A stretch of DNA of 64,000 bases, taken from positions 10,854,696 through 10,918,695 of the forward strand of contig AP025065.1 in assembly GCA_036186865.1 (NCBI GenBank), written 5' to 3'. Below the pieces are notes generated by a model that was not told where the DNA came from, ran no database searches, and worked only from the letters and a program-made list of their open reading frames with translations. Below are positions 1-11,149 of this stretch, in pieces. Position 1 is the stretch's first letter. Each line of letters starts with the position of its first letter. A program made the translations under genes and the position numbers. This DNA is from Eustoma russellianum. Taxonomy: Eukaryota > Streptophyta > Magnoliopsida > Gentianales > Gentianaceae.

Positions 1-2738
1 CACCTTGGGGAGCCCCTGTCTTGTTTGTCAAGTGGAAAGATGGCAGTTTGAGATTGTGCATTGACTACAGAGAGCTGAACAAAGTAACCATCAAGAACAA
101 GTACCCACTGCCAAGGATCGAGGATTTATTTGACCAATTGAAAGGTGCCCGATTGTTCTCAAAGATCGACCTTCGTCAGGGGTACCATCAGTTGCTCGTG
201 AAAGCAAGTGATGTTCCTAAAACCGCTTTTCGTACTCGATATGGGCATCATGAGTTTTTGGTGATGCCTTTTGGATTGACTAATGCCCCAGCCGCTTTTA
301 TGGACTTGATGAACACCGTGTTCCGAGAACAGTTGGATCAATTCGTGGTGGTGTTCATCGATGATATCCTGGTTTACTCCCCTGATGAACAATCCCATGC
401 AGAACACCTAAGAGTGGTGTTAGAAATTTTGAGGCAACAGAAGCTTTATGCCAAATTCAGCAAGTGTGAATTTTGGCTAAGAAGTGTAGCCTTTCTCGGT
501 CATGTAATTTCAGAGGACGGGATCTCAGTGGATCCTAAGAAGGTAGAAGCCATTACTGAATGGCCAAGACCTACAAATGTGACCGAGGTCAGAAGCTTCC
601 TAGGCCTGGCAGGCTACTATAGGAAATTTGTTGAGGGATTTTCGACAATAGCAGTTCCATTGAGTCGACTTACTCAGAAGAAGACTAAGTTTGAGTGGAC
701 TGCTGAATGCGAACAGAGCTTTTCTAAGCTCAAGAATAGATTGACCACTGCCCCGGTGTTGGCGCAACCCTCTGGCACCAACGGTTTCGTGATCTATAGT
801 GATGCGTTCAAGAAAGGATTAGGTATGTATATCATTACAATTAATATATTGTATATATGTATATGCCAGTCACCAACTAACTTTCTGCTTATAGGTTGTG
901 TCTTGATGCAAAATGAACGAGTTATTTCTTACCCGTCGAGACAGCGAAAACCCTATTAGCAGAACTACCCGACACATGATTTAGAGCTCGCAACTGTGGT
1001 ATTTGCTCTTAAGATCTGGAGGCACTATCTGTATGGAGAAAAGCGTGCGGTGTTCACAGATCATAAGAGCCTGAAATACCTGATCTCGCAGAAAGAGCTG
1101 AATATGAGACAGAGAAGGTGGTTGGAATTGCTTAAAGATTACGACCTAACTATCAACTATCATCCGGGTAAAGCAAATAGAGTGGCAGACGCGTTGAGCA
1201 GAAAGTCTAGTCACGCAAGATAGTCTCATTTAGAGCGAGAGATCGAAGAGTTTGGTCTGGATGTTATAGACTCAGTGGCAAATGTCCTTAAAGCCTTATC
1301 GATAAGGCCAGATTTGGTAGACAGAATCAAAGAAGCTCAGTATGACGATGCAGCACTGAAGGAAATCCGTGACAAACTGAGCATGGGTCCCGTAAGAGAT
1401 TACCAGTTGAGAATAGATGGAAGTCTATAGTTTCAAAACCGGCCATGCATGCCAGATAAGGAAGAGCTTCGTAGAGAATTGTTGAGTGAAGCTCATAACT
1501 CAAGGTTGTCTATCCACCCTGGCAGCACAAAAATGTATAAAGACCTCAAAAGAAATTATTGGTGGATAGGGATGAAAAGAACTATAGCGGAGTATGTTGA
1601 GAGATGCTTGGTATGTCAGCAGGTCAAAGCGGAGCATCGGCGACCTGGCAGTTTGATGATGCCATTGGATATCCCAGAATGGAAGTGGGAGCACGTGACT
1701 ATGGACTTCGTGATGGGGTTACCCAAAACCAGAAGTGGGATCGAGATGATTTGGGTAATTGTCGATCGCTTGACAAAGACAGCTCATTTCATAGCGATGC
1801 CGCATGGTACTTCCTATGAGAAACTGTCCAAGATATATGTGGATAACATTGTGAGCTTGCATGGGGTTCCCGTCAGTATTGTATCGGACCGTGATCCCAG
1901 GTTCACTTTTAAGTTCTGGATGTCCTTCCAGAAAGCAATGGGTACCGAGCTAAGAATGAGTACCGCCTATCATCCTCAGACAGATGGTCAGTCGGAGAGG
2001 ACAATTCAGACTTTAGAAGATATGCTGAGAGCTTGCGTTCTGGATTTTAAAGGAAACTGGGATAGTATGCTGAAGTTGATGGAGTTCTCATACAATAATA
2101 GCCATCACAGTGCAATTGGCATGGCACCGTTTGAAGCTCTATACGGGCGCAAGTGCAGGTCCCCGGTTTGTTGGGACGAGGTTGGAGAAAGGACGATCAC
2201 TGCACCAGAGTTGGCCAAACAGACAATTGGGAAAGTGAAAATCATAAGAGAGAGGCTAAGGGTGGCGTAGGATCGCAGTAAGAGTTGGGCCGATACTAAA
2301 AGACGACCCTTGGAGTTTGAGGAAGGTGAAAAGGTTTATCTACGAGTTTCACCCACCAAGAGAGTTGCGAGGTTCGGATTGAAGGGCAAGTTAAGCCCTA
2401 GATATATTGGTCCATACGAAGTGCTTGGCTGAGTTGGCGAAAGAGCATACCGACTAGTCTTGCCTCCGATTCTATCGCCAGTCCATAATGTATTTCATGT
2501 GTCTCAGCTGAGGAAATACGTATCGGACCTGAGCCATGTCCTTGAGGCTCAACCATTGGATGTTAAAGAAGATGTCACATATGAAGAACATCCAGTGAAG
2601 ATTGTGGATAAGAAAGACCAAGTTCTACGCAAGCGCGTGATTCCGTATGTCAAAGTTCAATGGAGTAATCATACGCAGCGTGAAGCAACGTGGGAGCTTG
2701 AGGAGCAAATGAAGGAGTTATATCCACATCTTTTCTAA
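1..2738 (+). pseudogene. pol: chromovirus A pol: RT, RNase H, integrase, chromodomain (decayed)
   Basis: The RT carries the YRELNK motif near 70-90 and the catalytic FIDDILVYS near 355-380. RNase H follows from about 785, with TDHKSLKYL near 1050. The integrase zinc finger lies near 1490-1630, the DDE core near 1690-2080 (DRDPRF near 1890, GQSERTIQ near 1990) and the chromodomain near 2590-2735, ending YPHLF. Nonsense codons interrupt it at 957-959 (TAG), 1221-1223 (TAG), about 1428 (TAG), 2268-2270 (TAG) and about 2431 (TGA). Comparison with element D shows single-base changes in an otherwise colinear protein. A 72-nt GT-AG insertion sits in RNase H (separate entry). The RT start lies beyond the left edge. 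Confidence 0.9.
823..894 (+). other. predicted 72-nt intron in RNase H of chromovirus A
   Basis: The segment starts GTATGT and ends TTATAG, with a CTAAC branch-site-like motif near its 3' end. Removing it joins GGATTAG to GTTGTGTC and gives the RNase H string GLGCVLMQN, which element D has uninterrupted near 19633. The length is a multiple of three and has no stop, so unspliced RNA also stays open. The segment is AT-rich, unlike the flanking coding sequence. Confidence 0.75.
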
Positions 2739-2770
2739 TAAGGTACGTCAGTTTCGAGGACGAAACTTTT

Positions 2771-2786
2771 TGTAAAGGGGGTGGAA
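2771..2786 (+). promoter_or_regulatory. polypurine tract of chromovirus A
   Basis: A purine run (AAAGGGGG followed by GGAA) lies directly before the 3' LTR. It is preceded by CGAGGACGAAAC, shared with element D at 21496-21506. It would prime plus-strand DNA synthesis. Confidence 0.7.
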
Positions 2787-3654
2787 TATTATGCCCCGCA
2801 CCATTCGTAGAATAATTAAAGGAGAAAAGAAATTAAATGGGATCAATGACAATAAATGGTAATGAATTAAGAAATTAAATATTAGATTAATTGGTATTTA
2901 TGGAAGGATTAAATGATGGAATTAATTAGTATTTAATTTATAATTAAATAATTGAATTTAAACATTTAAGATAAATGTGATAATAGGATATAATTTAGAA
3001 ACTCAAATTTCACCCTTTCCCATATCAAAACTGACAGAACGTCAGTTTCTTTCATTATTTAGAAAAACAACCGGCACCATCCTCCCCCTCTTCTCCATAT
3101 GGGATTCCTCTCTTCTTCTTCAACCCTAGGGAAGAACTCTTCAAGATCTTCAATCCAATCCTCGTTTGTTCTTCGATTCTTCTTCGAGTAACCACATGCA
3201 AGTAATCTACTTATGAGTTCCTGCGATTTGCGAAAGAAAAAGGCCTATTTTTGATATCAAATTGGATCACCATGTAGTAGTTTCTTTCCGTGATTTTATA
3301 TGTGCCTTATGTGTTTCGGTTTCGAGATTTGGCCACTATATGTTGAAAATCGTTTGTTGTTGTTGTTGATCTTGTGAAATCCTGCAAATCCCAATCCCTT
3401 GAACCCTACTTTGTTGTTATCTGCAAATGAAGGGAAGGAAGGGAGAAAAGGTGAGATTTTGGGTGTGTTTTTTATAGATGATTTGAGTTTTAGGCTTGAA
3501 TCTTTGACGTGTATGTGAAAGGTGTTGTTGTGGTGAATTAAGCGTGGATTGATAGTGATGGATAGGCTTGGGAATGGTTGGAAGGAAGTTGGGATCGAAT
3601 TGGGGATTTGGATCTGCAGTTTCTGCAGAAATCGCAGTGAAAATTCTAGAAAAC

Positions 3655-3900
3655 GTTGACATCGATCGATCGACGTTAGAGACTGACGTACATCGATCGA
3701 TCGATGTATAGTAGGGAGAGACTGATGTGTTTCAGATGTACGTGGATCGATCGATGTAGGATGAGTGAGAGATCGATGTTCTCTGATGGACATCGATCGA
3801 TCGATGTGAAGGATCGACGTCACATCGATCGATCGATGTAGGCTGACTGAGAGATCGATGTGCCTCAGATGGATGTCGATCGATCGACGTCAGGGGATGA
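3655..3900. repeat. cluster of six ATCGATCGAT palindromes in LTR A
   Basis: Self-complementary cores built from GATCGATCGA occur near 3660, 3691, 3743, 3790, 3822 and 3884. Most are extended to ACATCGATCGATCGATGT. Linkers repeat GACTGA(C/T)GT and GAGAGATCGATGT. Each core can fold on itself. Confidence 0.8.
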
Positions 3901-4324
3901 CGTCTATCTGTTTTGTGGGAAATTAAGGGAAGAAATAGGGAAGCTAGGGGATCCTTTGGGTGACCTTAGGGACTTCTTAGGACCTGATTGAGGTTAGTAT
4001 AAGTCTTGGGAACACGACTTAGGATGATGAACCAACGGTGAGTACTTTGTAGGGTATCTGAATTGGACTTCCACGTGAATGATCTAAGGGGTTAAGAATG
4101 AATGCTTGAGGCTTTGTCAGGGTTCAAATGGGACGTGTGAAGAAGGGTTATTTCATTTCTTGTATCCTTAGTATGAACGTTTATGTGAGGTAGGCTTAAG
4201 TATGTGATAATGCGTTTGAATATGAGAATGTGATTGAAGCCAGTGATTAAAGAATGTGATTGAACGATGAGAAGTTATGCATCTTTGCATCGTGGCACTT
4301 GCATTTGCATTATGTTTTGATAAG

Positions 4325-4546
4325 AGCTGTGCCTCGGCACAGGGTATAAAGTTTGCGAAATGAGCTGTGATACGTTACAGGGTATAAAGACAAGCTGTAA
4401 CCATCACAGGGTATAAAGTGAGCTGTAATGTGACACAGGGTATAAAGACAAGCTGTGAAACATTAGAGGGTATAAAGTTAAGCTGTGGTGCATCACAGAG
4501 TATAAAAACAAGCTGTGGCCCATCACAGGGTATAAAGTTACGTGAC
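4325..4546 (+). repeat. seven tandem ~30-bp units, each a small hairpin plus TATAAAG
   Basis: Each unit reads AGCTGTG, a few variable bases, CACAGGG, then TATAAAG. CTGTG and CACAG form a 5-bp stem. The loop bases vary while the stem and TATAAAG are kept in most units. The array lies in the middle of LTR A. Confidence 0.8.
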
Positions 4547-5298
4547 CGGACATTATGACATGCATTGCACTGTTTTTGAAAAGCGAAGCATAACCATTTG
4601 TGATTGTGTAATGTAGTGCATATTTTGAACTGTCATGCATCACGTGAGTCGTTACGGTGTTGTTGATTTGTAAATGGATGTTATCGAACTGTTGAATGCT
4701 TATGAATTACTGTTCTTATTCTGTTATGCTAGTAATCTATATTCTTGAAGTTATACAAGACATGTGCTCCATCACCCCCTTGATATAGATATTACTCATG
4801 TCTTGCCATGTGTTGATCCCGTATGTCTTATAAGCGGGTTACTTGCTAGCGTTTTTGCTAAGGGTACTACCGTTGTTTTGCAGATGAGCCTGGTTATGAC
4901 ATGATTTTCATAGAAGACGACGGCGAGTGGGCTGAGTGGGATGCTTAAAGTTCTTATTGGGAATTATTTAGATAGTTTCTTATTATCTTAGTTTTCTTTC
5001 GTTCACTTGAGGATTTAGTTGGCTACGACCATGAACAATCTTTTGTAATCTTATTACACTTTGATGTACAGATTTGATGGTTTAGATTTTATGTTGCACG
5101 TGTCTCCGCGCTTATTCTTTTACGTCATTGATGATGTGTACTTGAGAGATGAGACGTCTTGTAGCCTTCTTAGTAAGCTACGACGGGTGCACCGGTTCAG
5201 ATCCGCTGTCCGGGTCGGGGCGCTACAATACATCTATAATGGTAGTATGTGACTTATCCCAAGTATTTTTTGTGTCCCTATGCACAGAATAGGTACCA

Positions 5299-6838
5299 CG
5301 AATCGCTGATGAAGTCCAAGCTCAACCAGCATGGAAAGAAGCAATGATAACAGAAATGAAAGCCCTGAAGAAAAACCAAACGTGGGAAAAATGTGATCTT
5401 CCTCCTGAAAAGAAACCAGTCGGATGTCAGTGGGTATTCACTGTCAAATACAAGGCTGATGGAAGTGTTAAACGATACAAAGCTCGGTTAGTAGCAAAAG
5501 GATACACTCAAACATACGGCGTAGACTATTTAGAAATGTTTTCACCTGTGGCCCGCATCTATACAATCAGGGTACTGTTCTCTGTTGCAGCAAACCAGAA
5601 CTGACCTCTCCATCAGTTTGATGTCAAAAATGCATTCCTACCCGGAGATCTGAAAGAAGAAGTTTATAAAGAGACACCTCCTGGCTTTTCGTCCGACTTT
5701 GAGACGGGTGAGGTATGCAGGTTAAAAAGGGCCTTGTATGGATTAAAGCAGTCCCTGCGAGCTTGGTTCGACAGGTTTACAGAGGTCATGAAATACGATA
5801 GTTACCGACAGAGCAATGTAGATCATACCCTGTTCACCAAATGAAAGGGCAGCTTGGTAAGCTGTCTAATTATTTATGTTAATGATATGATAATAACATG
5901 AAGTGACAGTGAGGAAATTGCCCGTCTCCGAAAACATTTGTTTACTAAATTCGAGATGAAGGACCTCGGAGGCCTGAAGTATTTTCTAGGAATTGAGGTA
6001 TTGAGATCTAATACAGGTATATATATATCTCTTAGAGAAAGTACATTCTAGACCTCCTAACCAAAGTAGGAATGCTATATTGTAAACCGTGTGATACTCT
6101 TATGGTGATGAACCCTAAGTTATATGTAGTCGACGGAGCAGCACTTATAGATAAAGGATAGTACCAACGCCTAGTTAGGAAGTTAATTTATTTGTCACAT
6201 ACGCGACCAGACATAGCTTTCGCAGTTAATATGGTTAGTCGGTTTATGCATAATACCCAGGAACATCATATGAGCGCAGTCAGGCGTATTTTACAGTATC
6301 TAAAGCGCACACCAGGAAGAGGCATTGTATTCCGAAACAATGGACATTTGAAGATTCAGGCATGCACAGATGCTGATTGGGCTGGAAATTTGGTATATCA
6401 GAGGTCTACGTCAGGGTATTTCACACTTGTAGGAGGTAACCTTGTGACCTGGAGAAGCAAGAAACAGAAGGTTATCACCCTCTCTAGTGCTGAAGCTGAG
6501 TTCCGAGGGATAGCAAAAGGAGTTTTCGAGGTGGTGTTGATACATAAGTAACTAAAGGACATCGGGGTATAGGTTAGTTTACCAACACCGTTATTGTGTG
6601 ATAACAAAGCCTCTATTAGCGTATCTGAAAATCCAGTACAACATGACCAGATAAAGCACGTAGAGATCGATCGTCACTTTATCAAGGAAAAGATAGAAGG
6701 AGGAATTATTGAATTACCGTTCGCCAGGTCAGAAGATCAGTTAGCAGACATATTGACTAAAGCAATTAACGGAAGGTCGTTTGAAGCTATCTTGTACAAG
6801 TTAAACGTCGTCGATCCCACCGTTCAACTTGAGGGGGA
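5299..6838 (+). pseudogene. pol: copia B reverse transcriptase-RNase H (decayed)
   Basis: The RT start is recognisable from KPVGCQWVF and YKARLVAKGYTQ (5420-5515). FDVKNAFLPGDLKEE follows near 5619, RLKRALYGLKQ near 5720 and the RNase H from about 6190 (CTDADWAG, LSSAEAEFRGIAKG, CDNKASISVSENP, HVEIDRHFIKEK). It ends QLEGECE at the polypurine tract. Stops occur at 5602 and near 5843 and 5900, with further breaks near 6045 and 6550-6590. The catalytic YVDD reads YVND near 5875, which would by itself abolish polymerase activity. Confidence 0.85.
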
Positions 6839-7039
6839 GTGTGAGCAAATCCAATCAAATCCAATCCCAAGAAATTAGGGATGGTTCAGAAAATCAGAGA
6901 AGAAGATAATTGTGTAATAATAGAAATGTGTAATTAATTTAATTGATTCATTTACCATATATAGATACAAAATTTGTACTATAAAGACAAGGCATAAAGA
7001 AAAATCATTGTCAAATATAGAGAAGTTTTTTTCACAACA
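6831..7039 (+). repeat. polypurine tract and short 3' LTR of copia B
   Basis: GAGGGGGAG (6831-6839) is a polypurine tract directly after the RNase H end. The LTR then runs from TGTGAGCAAA (6840) to a probable end at CACAACA (7039), about 200 bp. It contains TATA-like sequence (CATATATAGATAC near 6957). The right end is uncertain because no second LTR is in the window. Confidence 0.45.
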
Positions 7040-7102
7040 TTCTGCTCTTCATTTACCCACAAGAGACCGTCGTAATCATTGTTTACATAATGATCTGAAC
7101 GA

Positions 7103-7344
7103 GAGCGCAATGAATGTGCTCTGTTGTATTGCTCTCGTTGATGCTGGTTGTAAATGTTTGAGTTATATCGGTGTAGGTAGTTGTACTCATTTATGGGGCT
7201 TCATCCGGGTTTTGGGTCTGGATTTGGTAGGCTTAGTCCATTATTCTGTGGGTCTAGTTTGCATGGCCGCGGGCCGGATTCTTTTGGGCTTGTAACATGT
7301 TTTTGTGAATGGTATACAATTGGACCTGATTTATCCAAAAAAAA
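7103..7344 (+). mobile_element. 242-bp retroposon with poly-A tail and 14-bp target repeats
   Basis: AATGATCTGAACGA (7089-7102) and AATGATCTAAACGA (7345-7358) flank the segment, with one mismatch. The insert ends in about ten A residues. A poly-A end plus a long variable target repeat is the signature of LINE-type target-primed insertion. No Pol III A or B box is evident, so a 5'-truncated LINE tail or a processed transcript fits better than a classical SINE. A 95-codon open frame over the region is not convincing as a gene. Confidence 0.6.
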
Positions 7345-7358
7345 AATGATCTAAACGA

Positions 7359-8003
7359 ATATATTCCTTTAACTCGCGTTGTTCAATAACTTATCAATAT
7401 CGATTGATAAAATATATAATATTATATTGATTTTCATTTTAGAATATGTTTTTTGATATAAGATAGTTGCAGTTTGTAAATATTATCATAATTTTATTTG
7501 AACGATACTTTCTCTAAAAGATGATAAAAACCAATTAACCTTGGAGCCACTCGCCTTTTTGAAATAGTTCATTAAAAAGAAAATAAGCTTATATGAATGT
7601 TTTACAATATTGATGACAATAATTTATTATCTTAATATTATTAATTTAAATTAATTAAATTTAACATTAACGGAATATGATTTCAATGAGATGATTTAAA
7701 CCGGCGATTATTACTACATATTCAATTTGATAACAAAAGGTTTTTTTCCCTTCATTTTTATATTATTGATTTTATATTATGATTCATCTTTTATTATGGC
7801 AAATACGTCACATTAGGGTTTGTGCGTTTATAATCTTCCTTTAAATATTGATTGTATATGTTTTCACTGGTAACTACCACGCTGAGGGGACATGACAATA
7901 TGGAAGCGTGATAATAAAAAGAACTTCGATTACAAGTGCAAAAAATCGAGCAAATGCAATAACACGATCTAGCTACACGCCATCACTTTACAAATAATGA
8001 TGT
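7359..8003. other. AT-rich intergenic DNA, no gene seen
   Basis: The stretch between the retroposon and Tat element C is AT-rich with stops in all frames. It is the sequence into which element C inserted; it resumes at 31739. Confidence 0.6.
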
Positions 8004-8008
8004 TGATA

Positions 8009-8885
8009 TGATGAACCAAAAAATACCGTCGGTTAGTCAACAACAGTCAACGGTAAGATATGGGTATAAAAATGTTAAGTCCCGTAGGTTGGCCCAAAGC
8101 TTGGCAAGGTCATATATTGACAAACAATTCGTTTTGGCCAATCGGCCACAGCGCATCTCGACCAAATGGCCACAACGCATCTCGGCCAAACGGCCACAGT
8201 CCATCTCGGCCTCAGCTCCATCTCGGCCGATGATAGCAGGCCACGCTTGTGACGTCAACTGCGGTCATCATGATAGGTCGACCTATGCTATCTAAAGTCG
8301 GCCACCTACGTCTCAACAAGCCGACCCCGCGGCCCAGGCCACCCTGGGCACTTCTGAATATCTATGGAAAGCTCAGCCTCGGCTCTGGAAGTTTACCCTG
8401 GGTAATTCTACCCGGTGAAACTCCTAACCAAGTGTCCCAGGCTAGCTTACTCAGCTCAGTACAATGCCACTTGACAAGCATGCAAGAGTAAGAGTCATCC
8501 TTGTGACCTCCTTGCGTGTCACGATTTCTGGACTCTGCTCATGCATTGGCCCAGGCAACCATATAAAAAGCAGAAAACAGGAGAGAGAAAAGGAAGTGAA
8601 AATTCACAAATTACAGCTGTGGCTCATCTTCCCCACGGTAAAAATAGACAGGTTTACCAGAAAACCTTCCAAATACAAACTATTACCAGTATATAACACC
8701 TCCCCATAAATGGCCTCTACTGACTGGAGCGTCGGAGGGTATTACCCGGGGCCATAGATCCCGGGTCCTCTGACCTTGTTCCTTTGTGCAGGTCGGCTAA
8801 CAGTCCACTACAAACAACTGACGGAGAATTGACGGCGTAACCCCCACATCACACTTATTACTTGGTGATAAATCTGACATCATCA
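8009..8885 (+). repeat. 5' LTR of Tat element C
   Basis: This 877-bp LTR starts TGATGAACCA and ends GACATCATCA. It matches 30841-31733 along its length with scattered substitutions. A short imperfect array of CATCTCGGCC / CGGCCACAGC units (about 8138-8233) differs in copy number between the two LTRs; the 3' copy is 16 bp longer. Confidence 0.95.
8562..8569 (+). promoter_or_regulatory. TATA box of Tat C 5' LTR
   Basis: TATAAAAA sits about 320 bp before the LTR end and is conserved as TATAAAAG at 31411-31418 in the 3' LTR. It is the likely promoter for genomic RNA. Confidence 0.55.
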
Positions 8886-8887
8886 AA

Positions 8888-8905
8888 TGGCGCTAGAGGA
8901 AGGGC
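8888..8905 (+). promoter_or_regulatory. primer binding site of Tat C
   Basis: TGGCGCTAGAGGAAGGG begins two bases after the LTR. It starts TGG, complementary to a tRNA CCA end. The same motif (TGGCGTTAGAGGAAGG) follows the LTR of Tat H at 58649. I cannot name the tRNA with certainty. Confidence 0.65.
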
Positions 8906-8950
8906 CCGAACCTCCGTCAAACAAGTTTTCATAAGTATATTGTTTAAGGA

Positions 8951-10410
8951 TTTAAGTCAGTTCGGATCGGGAGAGCACCACTAGAAGGGTTGAGGGAGTC
9001 CTCTAATGCTCATCGTCGTAGAGATACTTATTATGGTCATCCTGGACAGGATTCCAGGGGGCCTGAGCTGATACGAAAAAGGCACCAGCGGTGACAGTAG
9101 ATGAGCGGAATAAGGCCATGAAGTATGTAGCTGAGAACTTAGAAGTATTTGAGGCCGTAGTGGAGCGGCTCAAAGGAAAACGCCCTGAGGTTGAGGGTAT
9201 GGAGGAGGATCTCTTCCCTCTCCATCCCAGGGAGAAGACTCAACAGCAATCCTCTCATGGACCCCAAGGGTTCATGGCAGAAGCTAGGCGGGGCAGTGTC
9301 AGAGCCCCGACAGTGGAGTCGGTACCTTTGCCTAGGCAGCGCCTTGGCGTAAGGCCACGATCTTTTAAAAGTGTGCGTCAAGAGGCCGAGGATCATCCTA
9401 GGCCGAGGAGCCGTCATGAAGAACCCAAGCCAGAGTACATGAGGGTGATTCAGGAAAGTCCATTTTCGTGGGACATCGCGGAATACCTGGCGCCAGACAA
9501 CTTTAAAGTGCCTAAAATGGATACTTACGACGGAACCTCAGATCCCACTGATCATCTCTTTCAATTTCAGACAGCTATGAGTTTGAAAAATGTGCCTGAT
9601 CCGCTGCGATGCAAAACGTTTCCTATGTACTTGTGGGGAAAAGCCAGGAGATGGTTTCAGGAGCCCCCCCTTAATCAGTGGAGTCCTTTAGACAGTTGGC
9701 GCAAAAATTCAAATCTCAATTTGTTTCTAGTGCACCTTTTATTAAAAATTCTTCACACCTGATGACCTTGAGACAGGGTCCCGAGAAATCAGTGTTGAAG
9801 TATATGCAACGTTTTTCGGATGAGTCACTGCAGGCCAGTGGCCGAAATGAAGGAGTGAAAGCAGCTTCTTTCATCAATGGCCTTCGAGCAGGCCGCCTTT
9901 TCTCTCAGCTGGCTGAAGTGGGACCTACATCCTTGAGGGAATGTCTGGAGAAAGCTCATCAGTTTGCCCGAGGTGAAGAGGCAAACCGATTAAAGAAAGA
10001 AGCCGAGCAGAGTTCTCGGCGAGAAGCCCGGCCCAGTTCGAAGGGAGACCGGCGTGAGGGAAAAGACCCCGACTGACGCAATGCGTTTGATCACCTGGGT
10101 GGCCGAGGCAAACGAGGCAGGGATGGTCTGCCCCTTTTAGCCTCCAAAGATAGAATCTTGACCGTGATGGAAAAGGATGGATTGATGACGGACCCTAAAC
10201 CCTTGGCAGGTCCCAGGGATAAGAGGGATCCTAAGTTGTACTGTCGATATCATCGAGATGTCGGCCATGACACAGAGGAATGTCGACAGTTAGCTCAGGC
10301 GATTCAAAAGTTGATTGAGCAAGGACATCTGAAGCAGTTTTATGACCCACGCTCACGTTTGCATAATCGTTTGGACTTTCCTAAAAGCCCTCGAAAAGAG
10401 AAGTGCCGAC
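8951..10410 (+). pseudogene. gag: Tat C gag
   Basis: The capsid region is recognisable at about 9520-9990 (DTYDGTSDPTDHLFQFQ, LWGKARRWF, KFKSQF, YMQRFSDESLQ, AASFINGLRAG). A C-terminal Cys/His motif, YCRYHRDVGHDTEEC, lies at 10239-10290. Open codons begin before 9091 in another frame (RRDTYYGHPGQ near 9020), so one frameshift lies near 9080. Another lies in a seven-C run near 9664-9671, and a stop occurs at 10074. The start codon is not identifiable. Gag would form the particle shell and package element RNA. Confidence 0.85.
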
Positions 10411-11149
10411 CTGAGTCCCCACCTCTTCGTCCCAGGTCGGACGATGACGAGGACCAAGGCCGACGTGAAGCTGTAGCGCAGCCTCAAGTGAACTCTGTGA
10501 TATATACCATCGCAGGAGGGCCACCTCAGAGAGGCCAGGGGGATCCCAGCTCGTCAGGGACTTCATCTGGGCCTTCCGCCAAAAAGATGAGGTTAGCTCG
10601 GGAACTGGTTTATAGACCAGAAGACATTGTTCCACTAGATTCTAATAATACGGGTCTAGTGATAGGTTTGTGCATACATTTGGCACCTGACAGAATTGTA
10701 GAAGTACGTAGAGTATATGTAGATACCGGAAGCGCTGTAAATGTAATGTATTACAGTGTATATAAACAGTTGGGTTTGACAGACTCCCTAATGACACCGG
10801 TGGCTTCATCTCTATATGGGTTCACCGGTATGCCAGTTCGGTCGGCGGGCATGATCACTCTCAGCGTCAGCTTTGGAAAGCCTCCCGCTTATCGCTATTT
10901 GTGGATGGATTTCGTAGTGATCAAGGAGAGGTCGGCATATAGCATTTTGCTGGGCTGACCAGCCTTGGTGGCTTTGGAAGCAGTAGTTTTCCCTTTGCAT
11001 GTTAGCATGAAATTTCTCACTCCAGCGGGGTGGTAACACTTCAAGGGGACATTCAAGCAGCACAGAGCTGTTATGCCGTAGCCGCTCAGGGAAGTGGGAC
11101 CGTCCAGTAGGTCAGTCTGGATGACCTGATTTCCCCAGCTGAGGAACGC
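10411..11149 (+). pseudogene. pro: Tat C protease region
   Basis: The aspartic protease motif VYVDTGSAVNVM lies at 10710-10750, followed by the YSILLG block at 10935-10958. Upstream, VNSVIYTIAGGP is the conserved gag-protease linker of Tat polyproteins. A TGA at 10956-10958 stands where the family has arginine (ILGRPAL), consistent with CGA to TGA deamination. Further stops near 11034 and 11080 break the link to RT. The enzyme would process the polyprotein. Confidence 0.8.

Larger units (their letters stand above)
1..5227 (+). mobile_element. Ty3/gypsy chromovirus A (Tekay-like), 5' part outside window
   Basis: The window opens inside the reverse transcriptase of a plus-strand Ty3/gypsy element. 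Domain order is RT, RNase H, integrase, C-terminal chromodomain, then polypurine tract and 3' LTR. Its proteins are close to those of element D (12642-25420), and both 3' LTRs end in the same GGGGCGCTACA. The chromodomain and the GAGGACGAAAC block before the polypurine tract fit Tekay-type chromoviruses. Five nonsense codons make it non-autonomous. The 5' LTR, gag and protease are left of the window. The likely target repeat on the right is ATACA (5228-5232) and cannot be checked without the left flank. Confidence 0.9.
2787..5227 (+). repeat. 3' LTR of chromovirus A
   Basis: It starts at TATTATGCCCC, aligned with TGTTGTACCCC of element D (so the usual TG is probably mutated to TA), and ends GGGGCGCTACA. 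Length is about 2441 bp. The last 60 bp (CGGGTGCACCG ... GCTACA) match the end of D's LTR, while most of the rest does not. It contains two separate repeat clusters, at 3655-3900 and 4325-4546. I see no protein-coding gene in it. Confidence 0.8.
5299..7039 (+). mobile_element. Ty1/copia remnant B, 3' part only
   Basis: A plus-strand copia fragment with RT, RNase H, polypurine tract and a short 3' LTR. Gag, protease, integrase and 5' LTR are missing; LTR A ends 72 bp before the first recognisable RT codons. Either chromovirus A inserted into this element or a deletion joined them. Confidence 0.8.

Noticed and set aside
4325..4546. Seven functional TATA boxes
   Set aside because: TATAAAG recurs only as part of a tandem unit; no start-site evidence supports seven promoters.
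7008..7295. 95-codon open frame as a host gene
   Set aside because: It spans the retroposon boundary and target repeat, so it is not one evolutionary unit; no domain.
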